This document shows, piece by piece, positions 54,920 through 64,000 of a DNA stretch of 64,000 bases. Numbering within the stretch: the first letter of the stretch is position 1; each line of letters starts with the position of its first letter. Position numbers and translations under genes: made by a program. The DNA lies in contig CAJHZI010000186.1 in NCBI GenBank assembly GCA_905160935.1, forward strand, positions 656,001-720,000, read 5' to 3'. The DNA comes from Enchytraeus crypticus (taxonomy: Eukaryota; Annelida; Clitellata; Enchytraeida; Enchytraeidae). The notes below the pieces were generated by a model. It saw only the letters and a list, made by a program, of their open reading frames with translations, was not told the DNA's origin and did no database searches.

Positions 54920-55008
54920 GCCCATGCAGGCACGCCTTCGACTCCTCAATTAGGCCTATGCACTTGGAGAAGTACACAAATACAACCCTGCGGGGATGAA
55001 AATAGATA
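54920..55008 (+). repeat. Inverted repeat arm 2 (unknown element)
   Basis: 'gcacgccttcgactcctcaa' through 'aaccctgcggggatgaaaa', pairing with 54165-54260. Confidence 0.8.
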
Positions 55009-55194
55009 CAAAGAACACATCAATTCTTAAAGAGAAGTTACAAAGTTACAAAGAACACATAACTTCTTAAAAGCGCGCTGAAAGCTTCTGCTGGTAAAAC
55101 TTTGTTTTTACATGTAGTTTTTGCCACACATTCTCTAAATTTATCAGAAACAATACGTGACGATCGATCCTGTACACATGAGGAGGGCAAATTT

Positions 55195-55428
55195 TTAGAA
55201 TGTTTCAATAGCGTAGTGGTAACGTATGAAGTTTTAAATGACTGAGGTGAATTGAACCCTCGTGGGTTCGAATCTCTGCCGCGCTGATCTGAGAGTAAAA
55301 TCTCGGGCATTCACTGGACTGGTTATTCGGAAAATGGACTAAATTGCCTATCGGATTTAACATGTGGTACTAAAAAGTGACAGATATCAACGTAGTTGAT
55401 CATTTCACTATAATGCGTGTTTACTTTT
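55195..55428 (+). mobile_element. SINE-B copy, full length
   Basis: 'tagaatgtttcaatagcgta' with A box 'tagcgtagtggtaa', B box 'gggttcgaatctc', and 3' end 'tttcactataatgcgtgttt'. Confidence 0.9.
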
Positions 55429-55882
55429 TTGAAAGTTAACAATCGAGCGTCGATCCAGAGTTTATCAGCCGAAGTGGGAGAACAGCCTTAAATTTCCCAT
55501 CCCCCAGAAAATCGATTCCTGCAGTTATAGTTAGCTTAGTAAACTCATCTTTGGGTAAACTGTAAAATTATAGCCTATTTATTAAAATGTTTCAATTTAT
55601 CGTCGTAATCGAAAACCTTCGAATCTTAAATTTCTATAATTCTCAATCTTTAGACTTTGTTCTAGATTTTGGATTTTAAACCGTCTTTAGTCCTTTTTGC
55701 TCGTCGTCTTGGTTTTCGTTTAATAATGCTCTATGTTGCCATTGTTTAATATGTATAGTTGTTTGTTTAAGATTCAATTAATTGCTATTTGGCAAATAAA
55801 AGTTATAGGCTAACTTAGATCTTTTTAGACATTTTGGAAGAAAGTAGTTATAACCTTAAACTCTGCGCTTTCCTACCTAAAC

Positions 55883-55884
<2 letters not shown>
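55429..55884. other. Unannotated AT-rich DNA
   Basis: 'ctttttgctcgtcgtcttgg' near 55687 faintly resembles the LINE-B 3' UTR. Nothing else seen. Confidence 0.45.

Positions 55885-55927
<43 letters not shown>
55885..55927. repeat. (TA)n microsatellite
   Basis: About 43 bases of TA repeats with no adjacent element recognised. Confidence 0.95.
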
Positions 55928-55930
<3 letters not shown>

Positions 55931-56269
55931 GCTATAATGAAAACTGCATTACCTAATTTAACCGCTACTTACTTATCTTCAATAACGTTGCGTAGTATGT
56001 ACGCCTATACTCGTATGTCTCAATATTATCAATTTCAAACGTGAAATTGATAGAAAATATAGCTGCTTCCGCTAGTAGGCCAAGGCCTACCCTTCTTTGA
56101 ATTGAGTTTCCGGATTTTAGTTGGCACCGCTTATTCACCCCACACCTACACTCCACTCACATTTTGGATTTGGTTCCATAATGATCTATGTTATCAGGGA
56201 TGGACAACAGCAGCAATACTTTTATTGTTGTTGTTGCCTGTCAAATTGTTGATCAGCAACAAGTCCAAC

Positions 56270-56793
56270 AAGTAAGGACAGTCTGTACTTGATCTCTGGC
56301 ATAACACCACCAGACGTAATATCGCTAGTCAAGCTGAACGGAGTATACAAGAACAGGATCAACGACATGCATTACATGGTGAAAATCCTCGGAGATCGCG
56401 ACTCAAATGAAGGCACAGCTTCTTAAATTCAGTGTCACGACTAAGTCAGTGGAGCAATCTTGCCTCCAGATGTGGAGAGAACATCTCCAATCTGTTCCAG
56501 AGGATAAAATATGCGTAGAAGCGTTAGAAAGTCTTCCGTGTGGGTGCGATGAGAATCGACGAACGTGGCTATGCTTAAATAGATTTAGAACAGGTGTCGG
56601 TCGGACAAAGATTGAAATGAGCCGATGGGGTTATTATAATGGTTCTACAGTATGTGAATGCGGCCTGGAGGAGGAGGACATTGATCATTTGATGAACTGC
56701 AACTTGACCGGTGGTGGGGTCACGCGTGAGGATCTCAAAAAGTTCAATGATCGGGCTAGAGATTGTGTCAGACGCTGGATTAATGCTGTATAA
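56270..56793 (+). mobile_element. Jockey/CR1-like LINE C-terminal fragment
   Basis: A first frame reads DSLYLISGITPPDVISLVKL; after a frameshift near 56400 a second gives LNRFRTGVGRTKIEMSRWGY and CECGLEEEDIDHLMNCNLTG, the C-x-C...H...C cluster found after the RT domain in many LINEs. It ends at the stop at 56791-56793. Confidence 0.7.
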
Positions 56794-56877
56794 GGACACG
56801 ATAAGAAGAAAATCAAATTGTTGAGATCCTCCAGTTTGCTGCTTCAGCACACGCTCCTTCCAACACACTGCTCCTCA

Positions 56878-56985
56878 GATCTGGAATTATTTTCCTTGCA
56901 CTTTGAGCACCCCTCGTCCGTCTTCTTCTGATCATCCTTTTCTGCTGTATGAACAGTTTCATAGACGGTTGAAGGTTTTTATCTT
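56878..56985 (+). mobile_element. LINE-B C-terminal fragment
   Basis: 'gatctggaattattttcctt' (IWNYFP for IWNSLP) and 'tatgaacagtttcatagacg' (YEQFHRRLKVF) match 57950-58060. It lies directly before the larger LINE-B copy, out of order relative to it. Confidence 0.65.
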
Positions 56986-56999
56986 TGACCTCTCCTATT

Positions 57000-58275
57000 C
57001 ATATTCTTGGAATTGTTCTTGATTGGCTTTCCTCCTATCTGACGGATCGTTCTTTTAGTGTGAAAGTGATGGAGTACATCTCTTCGCCTTCCCACTTAAA
57101 GTATGGTGTGCCTCAAGGCTCCGTTCTTGGTCCTATCCTTTTCAACCTCTATACAACACCCTTAAGCTCACTTATCTCTTCTCACTCTATTGATCATGAG
57201 CTATATGCTGATGACACTCAAATGTACACTGGTTTCACACCTAACTCCTACTCTGATGCTGAAACCCTCCTCCTGCAACAAAGTTTTTAGTCTATATCCT
57301 CTTGGATGTCTACAAATTTCTTTGGCACTTAATCCATCTAAAACTGAATTCTTGTTGGTTGGGACACCTCAAGAGCTTTTCAAGCTGAATGGGAAAAACT
57401 CTTTCGTTATCTTCGGGTATTACAATATCACCTGTTTCTTCTGTGAGAAATCTCAATGTTATTCTTGATAAACACATAGCCTTCCACGAACACATAACTA
57501 AAACTTCACAAGCAGGTTTCTTTCATATCCGAGATCTTCGAATACGTCCATATTTGTCACGTGAAACAGCTACTGCAATTGGTGCTGCTCTTGTGCAATC
57601 GAAATTGGACTACTGCAATTCCCTGTTTTTAAATCTCTCTGGCTGTGATAAATCGATTGCAGTTTGTTCAGAATTCTCTTGCGAGAGCCATTTTTTGTAG
57701 TTCCAAGTACTTACATGTTACGCCCATTTTAAAGTCTTTGCACTGGCTAAAGATTAAATAGCGTATCATTTACAAAACAGCTTCGTTAACCTGTAAGTCC
57801 ATCACCACCCCTGGACAAACTTGTATGTCTCACTTGATTAATGTGATGCAGCCTGCTGTTAGACGGTCTTCTAAATTAATTGCTCTTGTGAGACCTAGCT
57901 TACCTTCGCTCTCTAAGCTATCTAATCGTTCTTTCCTGCATGCTGCACCGCAGATCTGGAATTCTCTTCCATCCAATCTTCGGAAATCTTCATTTGAATC
58001 ACATCGGCCTTTGCTTTCCTATGAGCAGTTCCATAGGCAGTTGAAGACCTATCTTTTCCATCTCTATTTTCCATCCAGTGTCCATGAGCAGCGACCTGCG
58101 CCTAAACCACCTTTTCTTTAACTACCTTTACTTTGGACTGAATTTCTGAATTTTGAAATTTGCACCGTTTTTGGACCTTCTTTTTGCTCGCCGATTTTAT
58201 TTTGTCTCAATAGTGCTCGATGTTGTCATTGATTACTGTAGCACGCTAATTGTTGTTATGTTATGTTATGTTATT
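57000..58275 (+). mobile_element. LINE-B (L2/CR1-like), RT to 3' end
   Basis: RT half with LDWLSSYLTDRSFSVKV, YGVPQGSVLGPILFNLYTTP, the active-site box YADD (HELYADDTQMYTGF) and SLALNPSKTEFLLVGTP. It then shifts frame through LSRETATAIGAALVQSKLDY to SHLINVMQPAVRRSSKLIAL and QIWNSLPSNLRKSSFES. The 3' UTR ends in (TGTTA)n-like repeats. Three or more frameshifts; 5' truncated. Confidence 0.85.
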
Positions 58276-58317
58276 CAGCCATAGCACAGGAACTGAGACC
58301 GACACGTAAGCCTCCAT

Positions 58318-58455
58318 TCAACTAGTACTCTTCCTCGGACTGACTTCCTGGATTTTGGCTTGCACCGTTTTAGGACCCCACACTCTCCTCATCAGATTAG
58401 ATTTGGTATTATAGTTCTCAGTGTTGTCATGGACGACAGTAGTTTTGTTTTTGCT
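58318..58455 (+). mobile_element. LINE-B-related 3' UTR fragment
   Basis: 'ggcttgcaccgttttaggac' and 'cagtgttgtcatggacgac' align with the preceding LINE-B 3' end but are diverged. Confidence 0.6.
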
Positions 58456-59479
58456 GCTGCTGTTGATATCAAATTTGAGAACTTGTTAAGGTAAACAAAT
58501 ATGGCGGATAGTGGAGGAAAATACAAAATATTCTAAATAGATAAGAAGTAAAGTTATAAATTATAAAATGGCGGACTGTCGTGGCGGAAGTTCACTTGTT
58601 TAGACTGCTGTCTGAAACAAGGATCGCTAAAGGGGTTTTCTGGGATTGAGAGACGAAACCGAGTTTTATGTTTTGAGCGAAGTGGAGTCAATTAACCGTG
58701 AAGCCTACTGCAGGGTCCAATTATAACGTAGCGCAGTCTCAGTAGTAGTAGTAGTAGTAAAGTTATAAAGTATATAATTTATTAGATCATTTTCTCACGA
58801 GTATACAATAATAGATAATAAAAGTTTAACGTCCGTTTCCTCATACAAGATTGATGTTAGGGACGTCAATATAATTCAGTGGAGTGTGTAAATTCTATAT
58901 GGATAGGTCTGATTCAATCAGGTGCCAGTAGAATAATTTTTTGCGTTTAAAAGTTGTATATAAAATTAATTTGTATGGTGATGGTACCGAGGTGGTCAAT
59001 TTTAGATATCGATCACTGTTGCTAATGTTAAACATCGTTTAAAGTGAAACGACCTTGTGTCCTGATGCATGTGTCCTGATGCGATGATGCCACTTATTCG
59101 CGTATTTTGTTATTCTGTTAGGCAGTTTTGTCAACTATTCATGTGTATTGGTCCCGTAAACAGCTGAAGTTTTATTTTCTGATCTACTCACCTGTTAATA
59201 TAAATCTAATAATAATAATATAAATGTTATGTAAATCAAATCGTCAAGTGTTCAATTTCCCAATTTTCAATGATTGGCCATTTAAAATCTCATGACGTAT
59301 ACAAATGACGTATACGTATGCACACGCCTGATTATATGGATATTCTTGACAGCTCAGCTTTGACTTCTTTCTTGACAGCTCAGCTTTGACTTCTTTTCTA
59401 GATCTAATAATCATCAATGGCAAGCTATCGACAAACTTGAGCTGTTCAGCAGCAAACCAGTTGGACTTCTATGGCAAAT
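58456..59479. other. Unannotated DNA with SINE-D tail
   Basis: Contains (AGT)n near 58740-58758, a SINE-D 3' end in minus orientation at 58822-58875 and a duplicated 'cttgacagctcagctttgac' at 59345-59390. No gene. Confidence 0.5.
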
Positions 59480-60460
59480 GGCATTAGAAATTTACGTATT
59501 TAAAGTTTAGTCTAACCTATCGTCAGAATGAAATTTTTGATTCAGCTCAATTAATTAAATATAAACATGATCCGAGAAAAACATGTCAGTGCATCAATAA
59601 TATATTAAAATCAAATAAGACTACCTCTGTCCGGGAATGCTTTAATCTAAATAATGAAACCTTTGTTGACAAAAAGTCATATCTGAAAGACATATAGCTC
59701 GCCCATCATTGACATCTCTTTCGAGTTAGGAAACTGACGTTAACATTAGCTTTTTTAAGGACTCCAATACCTGTGCCTTCTACCCAACAGACCAATAGTA
59801 AATTATAGTGCAGGTTTTGATGATGTGCCATCCATTCTTCTAAAAGATATAGTCCAATAAATTTCGAAACCTATATCAATTGTACTAAATTTATGTATTA
59901 TGAATGGTACTTTTCCAGATAAAATGAAAATTGCAAGAATTTACCTGATTCTTAAATCAGGCCCTAGTAACGAAGTTACAAACTATAGACCAATCAGTTT
60001 CTTAACCTGTTTCTCTATAATATTTGAGAAAATCACAACAAAGAAAATGCTCTCATTTATTGACCTAAATAAAATCTTCACACCTGACCAATATAGATTT
60101 AAGAAAATGCATTCTACCTATATGGCTTTATTAAATCTGCAAGATAAGACATCTAAAGCCATTGATTGTAAAGAATTTTGTTTAGGTATCTTTATAGATT
60201 TATGATAGCTTTTGACACTTTAAGCCTTGAAATTTTACTTTAAAAAGTTGGAAATGTATGGTTTTAGAGGCTTATCAAATACAATTATAAGGAGCTATGT
60301 GACCAATAGATTATGTAGTCTCTAATAATGCAGAATTAAATTATGGGACTATACATTGTGTTTTCCCATAAGGATTAATATTAGGACCTTTAGTATTTTT
60401 GACTTATGTTAATGATAGGATTGTTATGGATTTTTATATTATTGTTTTAATATGTATATT
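59480..60460 (+). mobile_element. LINE RT remnant (CR1/jockey-like), degraded
   Basis: Pre-RT linker near 59560-59690 (KHDPRKTCQCINNILKS), then the RT fingers: NGTFPDKMKIARIYLILKSG, NYRPISFLTCFSIIFEKITT, QYRFKKMHST, LGIFIDL, then KLEMYGFRGLSN-like text and PxGLILGPLVFL (for PQGSILGPLLF). Several stops. A SINE-A tail fragment interrupts it at 59697-59752. Confidence 0.75.
59697..59752 (+). mobile_element. SINE-A 3' fragment inside a LINE
   Basis: 'ctcgcccatcattgacatc' and 'aactgacgttaacattagc', strongly 5' truncated. Confidence 0.8.
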
Positions 60461-61263
60461 CTGTGCGATAGGCTTTTGGTGCCGGCAAACACTTAATTGC
60501 TTTTCTTCTCACACTTTCTAGTAATAAATGTACACATAATATTTACATTCTAGATCACATTTGAATGAAGTTAATGAGAGAGAACTGTGGAACGATGTCT
60601 AGTGAAACTGATCTTTTGTCTGATCTTGACAGCTGGTCGTCAGATGATTTCTCTATGCGCTGGATGAATATACTGCCCAGAATTATTGTATCCTTTCTAA
60701 TATAAATTTATGTATTTAAAAATTAATTCAAGTTATTACAAATTAGTAAAAGTCACCCTATATAGTAGAAGTTAATGTTGCTTGAAAAGAGATATAAAAT
60801 AGACTTTGAAAGATATAATCCTGGGTATAATCTTGATGGGATCAGCTGATTGGTCCATATACTAAGTAAGCATGATAGCCAACTTTAAAAACAAACCATG
60901 TGTTATGGATAAGCCTGCCATTTTGAAAGTAGGTTGGTATACTTCTAGCTCAGTGTTGAGCAATTTGAAATATTAATTTGTATTATTTCATAAAATTTTA
61001 TATAGAATGAGAAAAAATTTCTATATATTCCATACCACCAAGTGTCCTATTAATTAATTATTTATTTATTTATTTATTAAAGTACCTCTGCTGTATTGTT
61101 GTAAGCTTTCCTTAAATTACATTTCTACTCAGAATGAAATACAAAATGCTGCCAGCAGTAAAGTAACCGGTGAGCTATTCCTGAAGTCATAGAGTAGAGA
61201 GCATCTTTTAATTAAGAAAATAGTGCTTATTATTAAGACATAAGTAAGTTAGATGCATCATCT

Positions 61264-61265
<2 letters not shown>
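60461..61265. other. Unannotated AT-rich DNA
   Basis: No gene or repeat recognised. Confidence 0.5.

Positions 61266-61332
<67 letters not shown>
61266..61332. repeat. (TA)n, left flank of mariner
   Basis: TA repeats end with the TA target duplication of the adjacent mariner element. Confidence 0.95.
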
Positions 61333-61335
<3 letters not shown>

Positions 61336-62278
61336 GGTGAGTAAAAAGAAGCGATAGCACCTGCAAAAAGTTTTAATATCTCAGTTTATTGTTCATTTTT
61401 TCAAATCAAACTTTTACCATTTAATAAAGGACTAATCTTTGATGAGGTGGCCAATTTTCATCCATTTTAATACATAGTTTGGCCAGTTATGAAAGTTTCA
61501 GCAGAGCAACCCCCCTTTTTTGAATGTACTGTAAATAAAAATTATATTTAACTTCATTTTGTGACCCTGAAATGGGTCGTTGTGGTGGTTCAGAAAGAAC
61601 CAGTTGTATCTGCTAGCATTACTGCCTATTCGATATGCTTTCCTCCAGCTGATTTTCAGGACTGCAGCAGCTTTCGGAACGCTAGGACAGCCTAGTTGAT
61701 TCCAGCTTGGGGCAGTCTCTCCCAGATTGATTGCTGTACTTCCTGCAGTTCTGTCTTGTTTTTAGGCTTTGACTGGTGTTTCTGGTAGAGATGCAACATG
61801 GTTCCCCTGACATAGTAATCCAGAGGATTTTGATCGGAAGAGTTTGGAGGCCATTCACTCTTCTTGTTGAAATGCGGATTTCTCTCGCTGATCCATTGCT
61901 GTGCATGACGAGATGCATGAGCCGGAGCATCATCCTGCTGAAAGATGAAACCATTTGATAGAAGAGCATTGCAATCATCAAACAGCTAGGGAAGCAAAGT
62001 ATTGATGTAATACTGAGCGTTCACCTTTTCCTTCTCGCCAGTGAAGTGCAATTTTCCCTTACCGTTGTAGCAAACGTTATTTTTAGGCAAAAAATGGGGG
62101 GTTGCTCTGCTGAAACTTGAATAACTGGCCAATCTATAGATTAAAATGGATAAAAATTGGCCACCCCATCTACAATTAGTCCTGTAGTAATTGGTAAAAA
62201 TTTGATTTTAAAATATTAACAGTAACCTGAGATATTCAAATTTTTTGCAGATGTTATCACTTTTTGTTACTCACCCTG
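61333..62278 (-). mobile_element. Mariner-like element (DD37D spacing) with ~185-bp inverted repeats
   Basis: 946 bp flanked by TA (61331-61332 and 62279-62280). The ends cagggtgagtaaaaag and (reverse complement) cagggtgagtaacaaaaag extend as imperfect inverted repeats of about 185 bp to 'cagcagagcaacccccc' on both sides. The minus strand encodes the C-terminal half of a transposase: KGKLHFTGEKEKVNAQYYIN, FIFQQDDAPAHA, EWPPNSSDQNPLDYYV. I count 37 residues between the Asp of QQD and the Asp of NPLD, as in DD37D-type elements. The N-terminal DNA-binding part is deleted and in-frame stops are present; inactive. Confidence 0.88.
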
Positions 62279-62280
62279 TA

Positions 62281-62357
<77 letters not shown>
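62281..62357. repeat. (TA)n, right flank of mariner
   Basis: Continuation of the TA tract split by the mariner insertion. Confidence 0.95.
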
Positions 62358-62360
<3 letters not shown>

Positions 62361-62644
62361 TAATATATAATGTGCTTATTCATAAGAAGCTGTGAAGCTT
62401 AGTTTAATGTCTGTTTCCATATCACTAATCACTAATGATATTGTCGGAGACAGTCCGGTTGAGATTCAATCCGAAAACCTCCTGCTTCTCTGGAAAGCAT
62501 GCTGTCTGATCTGCCATCAAACCAGTACAACTGAGAGATATAGCATCCAATAAGAAACTACTCTAGTAGATGTTATAAGATGATATCTTATAAGAGAGAC
62601 AACTAAGGTGATCTGAGTCGTTCACATGATTGATACAATCATAC

Positions 62645-62647
<3 letters not shown>
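62358..62647. other. Unannotated DNA
   Basis: 'gcttagtttaatgtctgttt' near 62397 may be a decayed SINE tail. No gene. Confidence 0.4.
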
Positions 62648-62696
<49 letters not shown>

Positions 62697-62708
62697 ATAT
62701 ATATATAG
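62648..62708. repeat. (TA)n microsatellite
   Basis: TA repeats with one 'tacatgta' interruption, like the tract at 25547. Confidence 0.95.
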
Positions 62709-63041
62709 TTGAGCTGTTCAAAATGTGTGTAAATATGGCAACATAATTGCCTGCATAAAATTGGCATTAATTCAAAATATGTTTATAGATTTTTCATCAA
62801 TGTTCTATGTCAAATTAAACTAGTTTTCAATTTCAAAGTTGTTAAAAGATATTTCCCTGCCACATGTATTTCCATTACAATTTGTCATTGCTTCATTTGT
62901 TGAGTCATAGACGTTTCGGTTTAATTTTTGTAGTTAAATTCATGTCTGAGTATATCAGGGGCTATAACTAATGCTTTTATGCAGTGAAGCTCTTATACAT
63001 AAGCATATTGATGAGTAGATTAAGTGGATTGATTAATTAAG

Positions 63042-63432
63042 TTGATTTATTGTGATTCAGAATTCATACGAGTATTGTTCACAGCAGTTGTGCCGTGCAT
63101 GCCTCTTATTGAATTGGAGAAATCAGTGTTCAGTCTTGTATGCGATACTGTAAGAAACTTTTCTCCTTATTACAACTTGAATATAATTTCTCTGATGAAC
63201 TATAATGCTTTTGTAAATGTAATATTGTATTTTGTGGTATATTTTAAATTTTAATCTGTATCAAGCCACTGTAAATGTTATGTTATTGATTGACTCAGAA
63301 ATTGATAAAGCTGAGATACAAAGAACTTTAACATTTGATTTAAAAGAGTTTTTGATCCATTATGTGAAATCTAAGTGTAGGTCTATTTCTGAAATGGCTA
63401 CCTTGGAGCATAATGATCGGTTAAATGGTTAA
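63042..63432 (+). other. Two adjoining ORFs, possible decayed coding sequence
   Basis: A first frame (63042-63254) and a second (63232-63432; ends FDLKEFLIHYVKSKCRSISE, MATLEHNDRLNG) are adjacent in different frames. The second looks protein-like, and after its stop the reading continues as LSNWFKYTSLEA. Family not recognised; it may be an old transposon or gene fragment. Confidence 0.3.
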
Positions 63433-63644
63433 TTATCCAACTGGTTTAAATATACTAGTTTAGAGGCCTAGCCAATGATTTGCAGCTAGCTGTCTAGTGA
63501 TGTCGCTGTGGAAGTGCTGAATTACTTTCTCTCCAAGGAATTCTAATTTCTAATATCAAATTCCTGATTAAAAAGGCCTATACAATTATTTCATTTAGGA
63601 TAACTTATGTCTCTCTTAAGATCTAAGAAGATCTTCCTTCCCGA

Positions 63645-63715
63645 AGATATCAGGAATCTAGGGGCATTGAAAATGTGGATATGGCGAAGAATGGAAAGGA
63701 TTAGCTGTACTTATG
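63645..63715 (+). mobile_element. LINE-A internal fragment
   Basis: 'gaagatatcaggaatctagg' and 'gaaaatgtggatatggcgaa' give [20 protein letters not shown], the LINE-A post-RT block. Confidence 0.8.
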
Positions 63716-64000
63716 TCTGTCAATTGCCTGTTGCTTGTAGTAGTTTATGCTAGCTGCAAATTTGCTTTTATATTAGTGTTGATAATCAATTCTTGCTTGA
63801 TTGGCCTAACTCATAGTCTTAAAGACTAGTTTACCTCACCTAGCTAATCTTAAAGACTAGCTTTCCTTGAGTGCTTACTGCATTCATATAAGAGAGGTTC
63901 TTCAAGTCTCGCTAAGGAGCTATCAGCGTCAAAACCAAAATAGAATTTTTGGATGTAAAAAATTAAGGCTTAAGCCTGTACTAATCACCTCTCGCCCATC
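63716..64000. other. Unannotated DNA
   Basis: No gene or repeat recognised before the window ends. Confidence 0.5.

Overview
The window is nuclear DNA of an animal, most likely an invertebrate. Protein-coding exons are short and bounded by GT/AG splice sites, and they sit in AT-rich DNA full of LINEs, tRNA- and 5S-derived SINEs, mariner and hAT DNA elements, minisatellites and long (TA)n/(GA)n microsatellites. Nothing in the sequence fixes the phylum. The names LINE-A/B/C, SINE-A/B/C/D, 5S-SINE and MITE-1 are local labels for families recognised by comparing copies within this window.

Host genes. (1) A complete three-exon gene for mitochondrial ribosomal protein mL43 (MRPL43) lies on the minus strand at 3392-6415. 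Its splice phases join into one 192-residue reading frame, and its last codons run into a 68-bp minisatellite. (2) A single intact SDR-domain exon of an HSDL2-like dehydrogenase lies on the plus strand at 13122-14012. Its apparent stop codon is embedded in a perfect splice-donor consensus. (3) Two exons of a calmodulin-like four-EF-hand gene lie on the minus strand at 19692-21768, with splice phases that fit each other. (4) A likely terminal exon of an unidentified gene lies on the minus strand at 33815-33878. (5) A GC-richer, decayed coding stretch at about 10250-12045 encodes a His-rich 9-residue repeat and has no recognised relative.

Layout. 0-7 kb: SINE/LINE debris and MRPL43, with a LINE-A copy (itself split by a MITE) in its second intron. 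7-12 kb: clustered SINE-B, 5S-SINE and MITE-1 copies, then the decayed ORF region. 13-22 kb: HSDL2-like exon, two minisatellites and the calmodulin-like gene. 23-31 kb: LINE tails, a twin-primed LINE-A flanked by (TA)n, and GA-rich tracts. 31-39 kb: a hAT-like element with an 8-bp target duplication, degenerate LINE-A copies and simple repeats. 39-51 kb: mostly unannotated AT-rich DNA with minisatellites and SINEs. 51-64 kb: two internally deleted mariner elements inside (TA)n tracts, a fold-back LINE-A, and LINE-B/jockey-like fragments.

Main theme. LINE-A and SINE-C share the same 3' end, a short stem-loop (CTGCC...GGCAG) followed by TGCACT and then a simple repeat. Three of these insertions have (TA)n on both sides, and both mariner elements also lie in (TA)n. 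I read this as a LINE/SINE pair that uses microsatellites as landing sites, with mariner elements later landing in the same TA tracts. All assignments come from reading the sequence; no database search was run.
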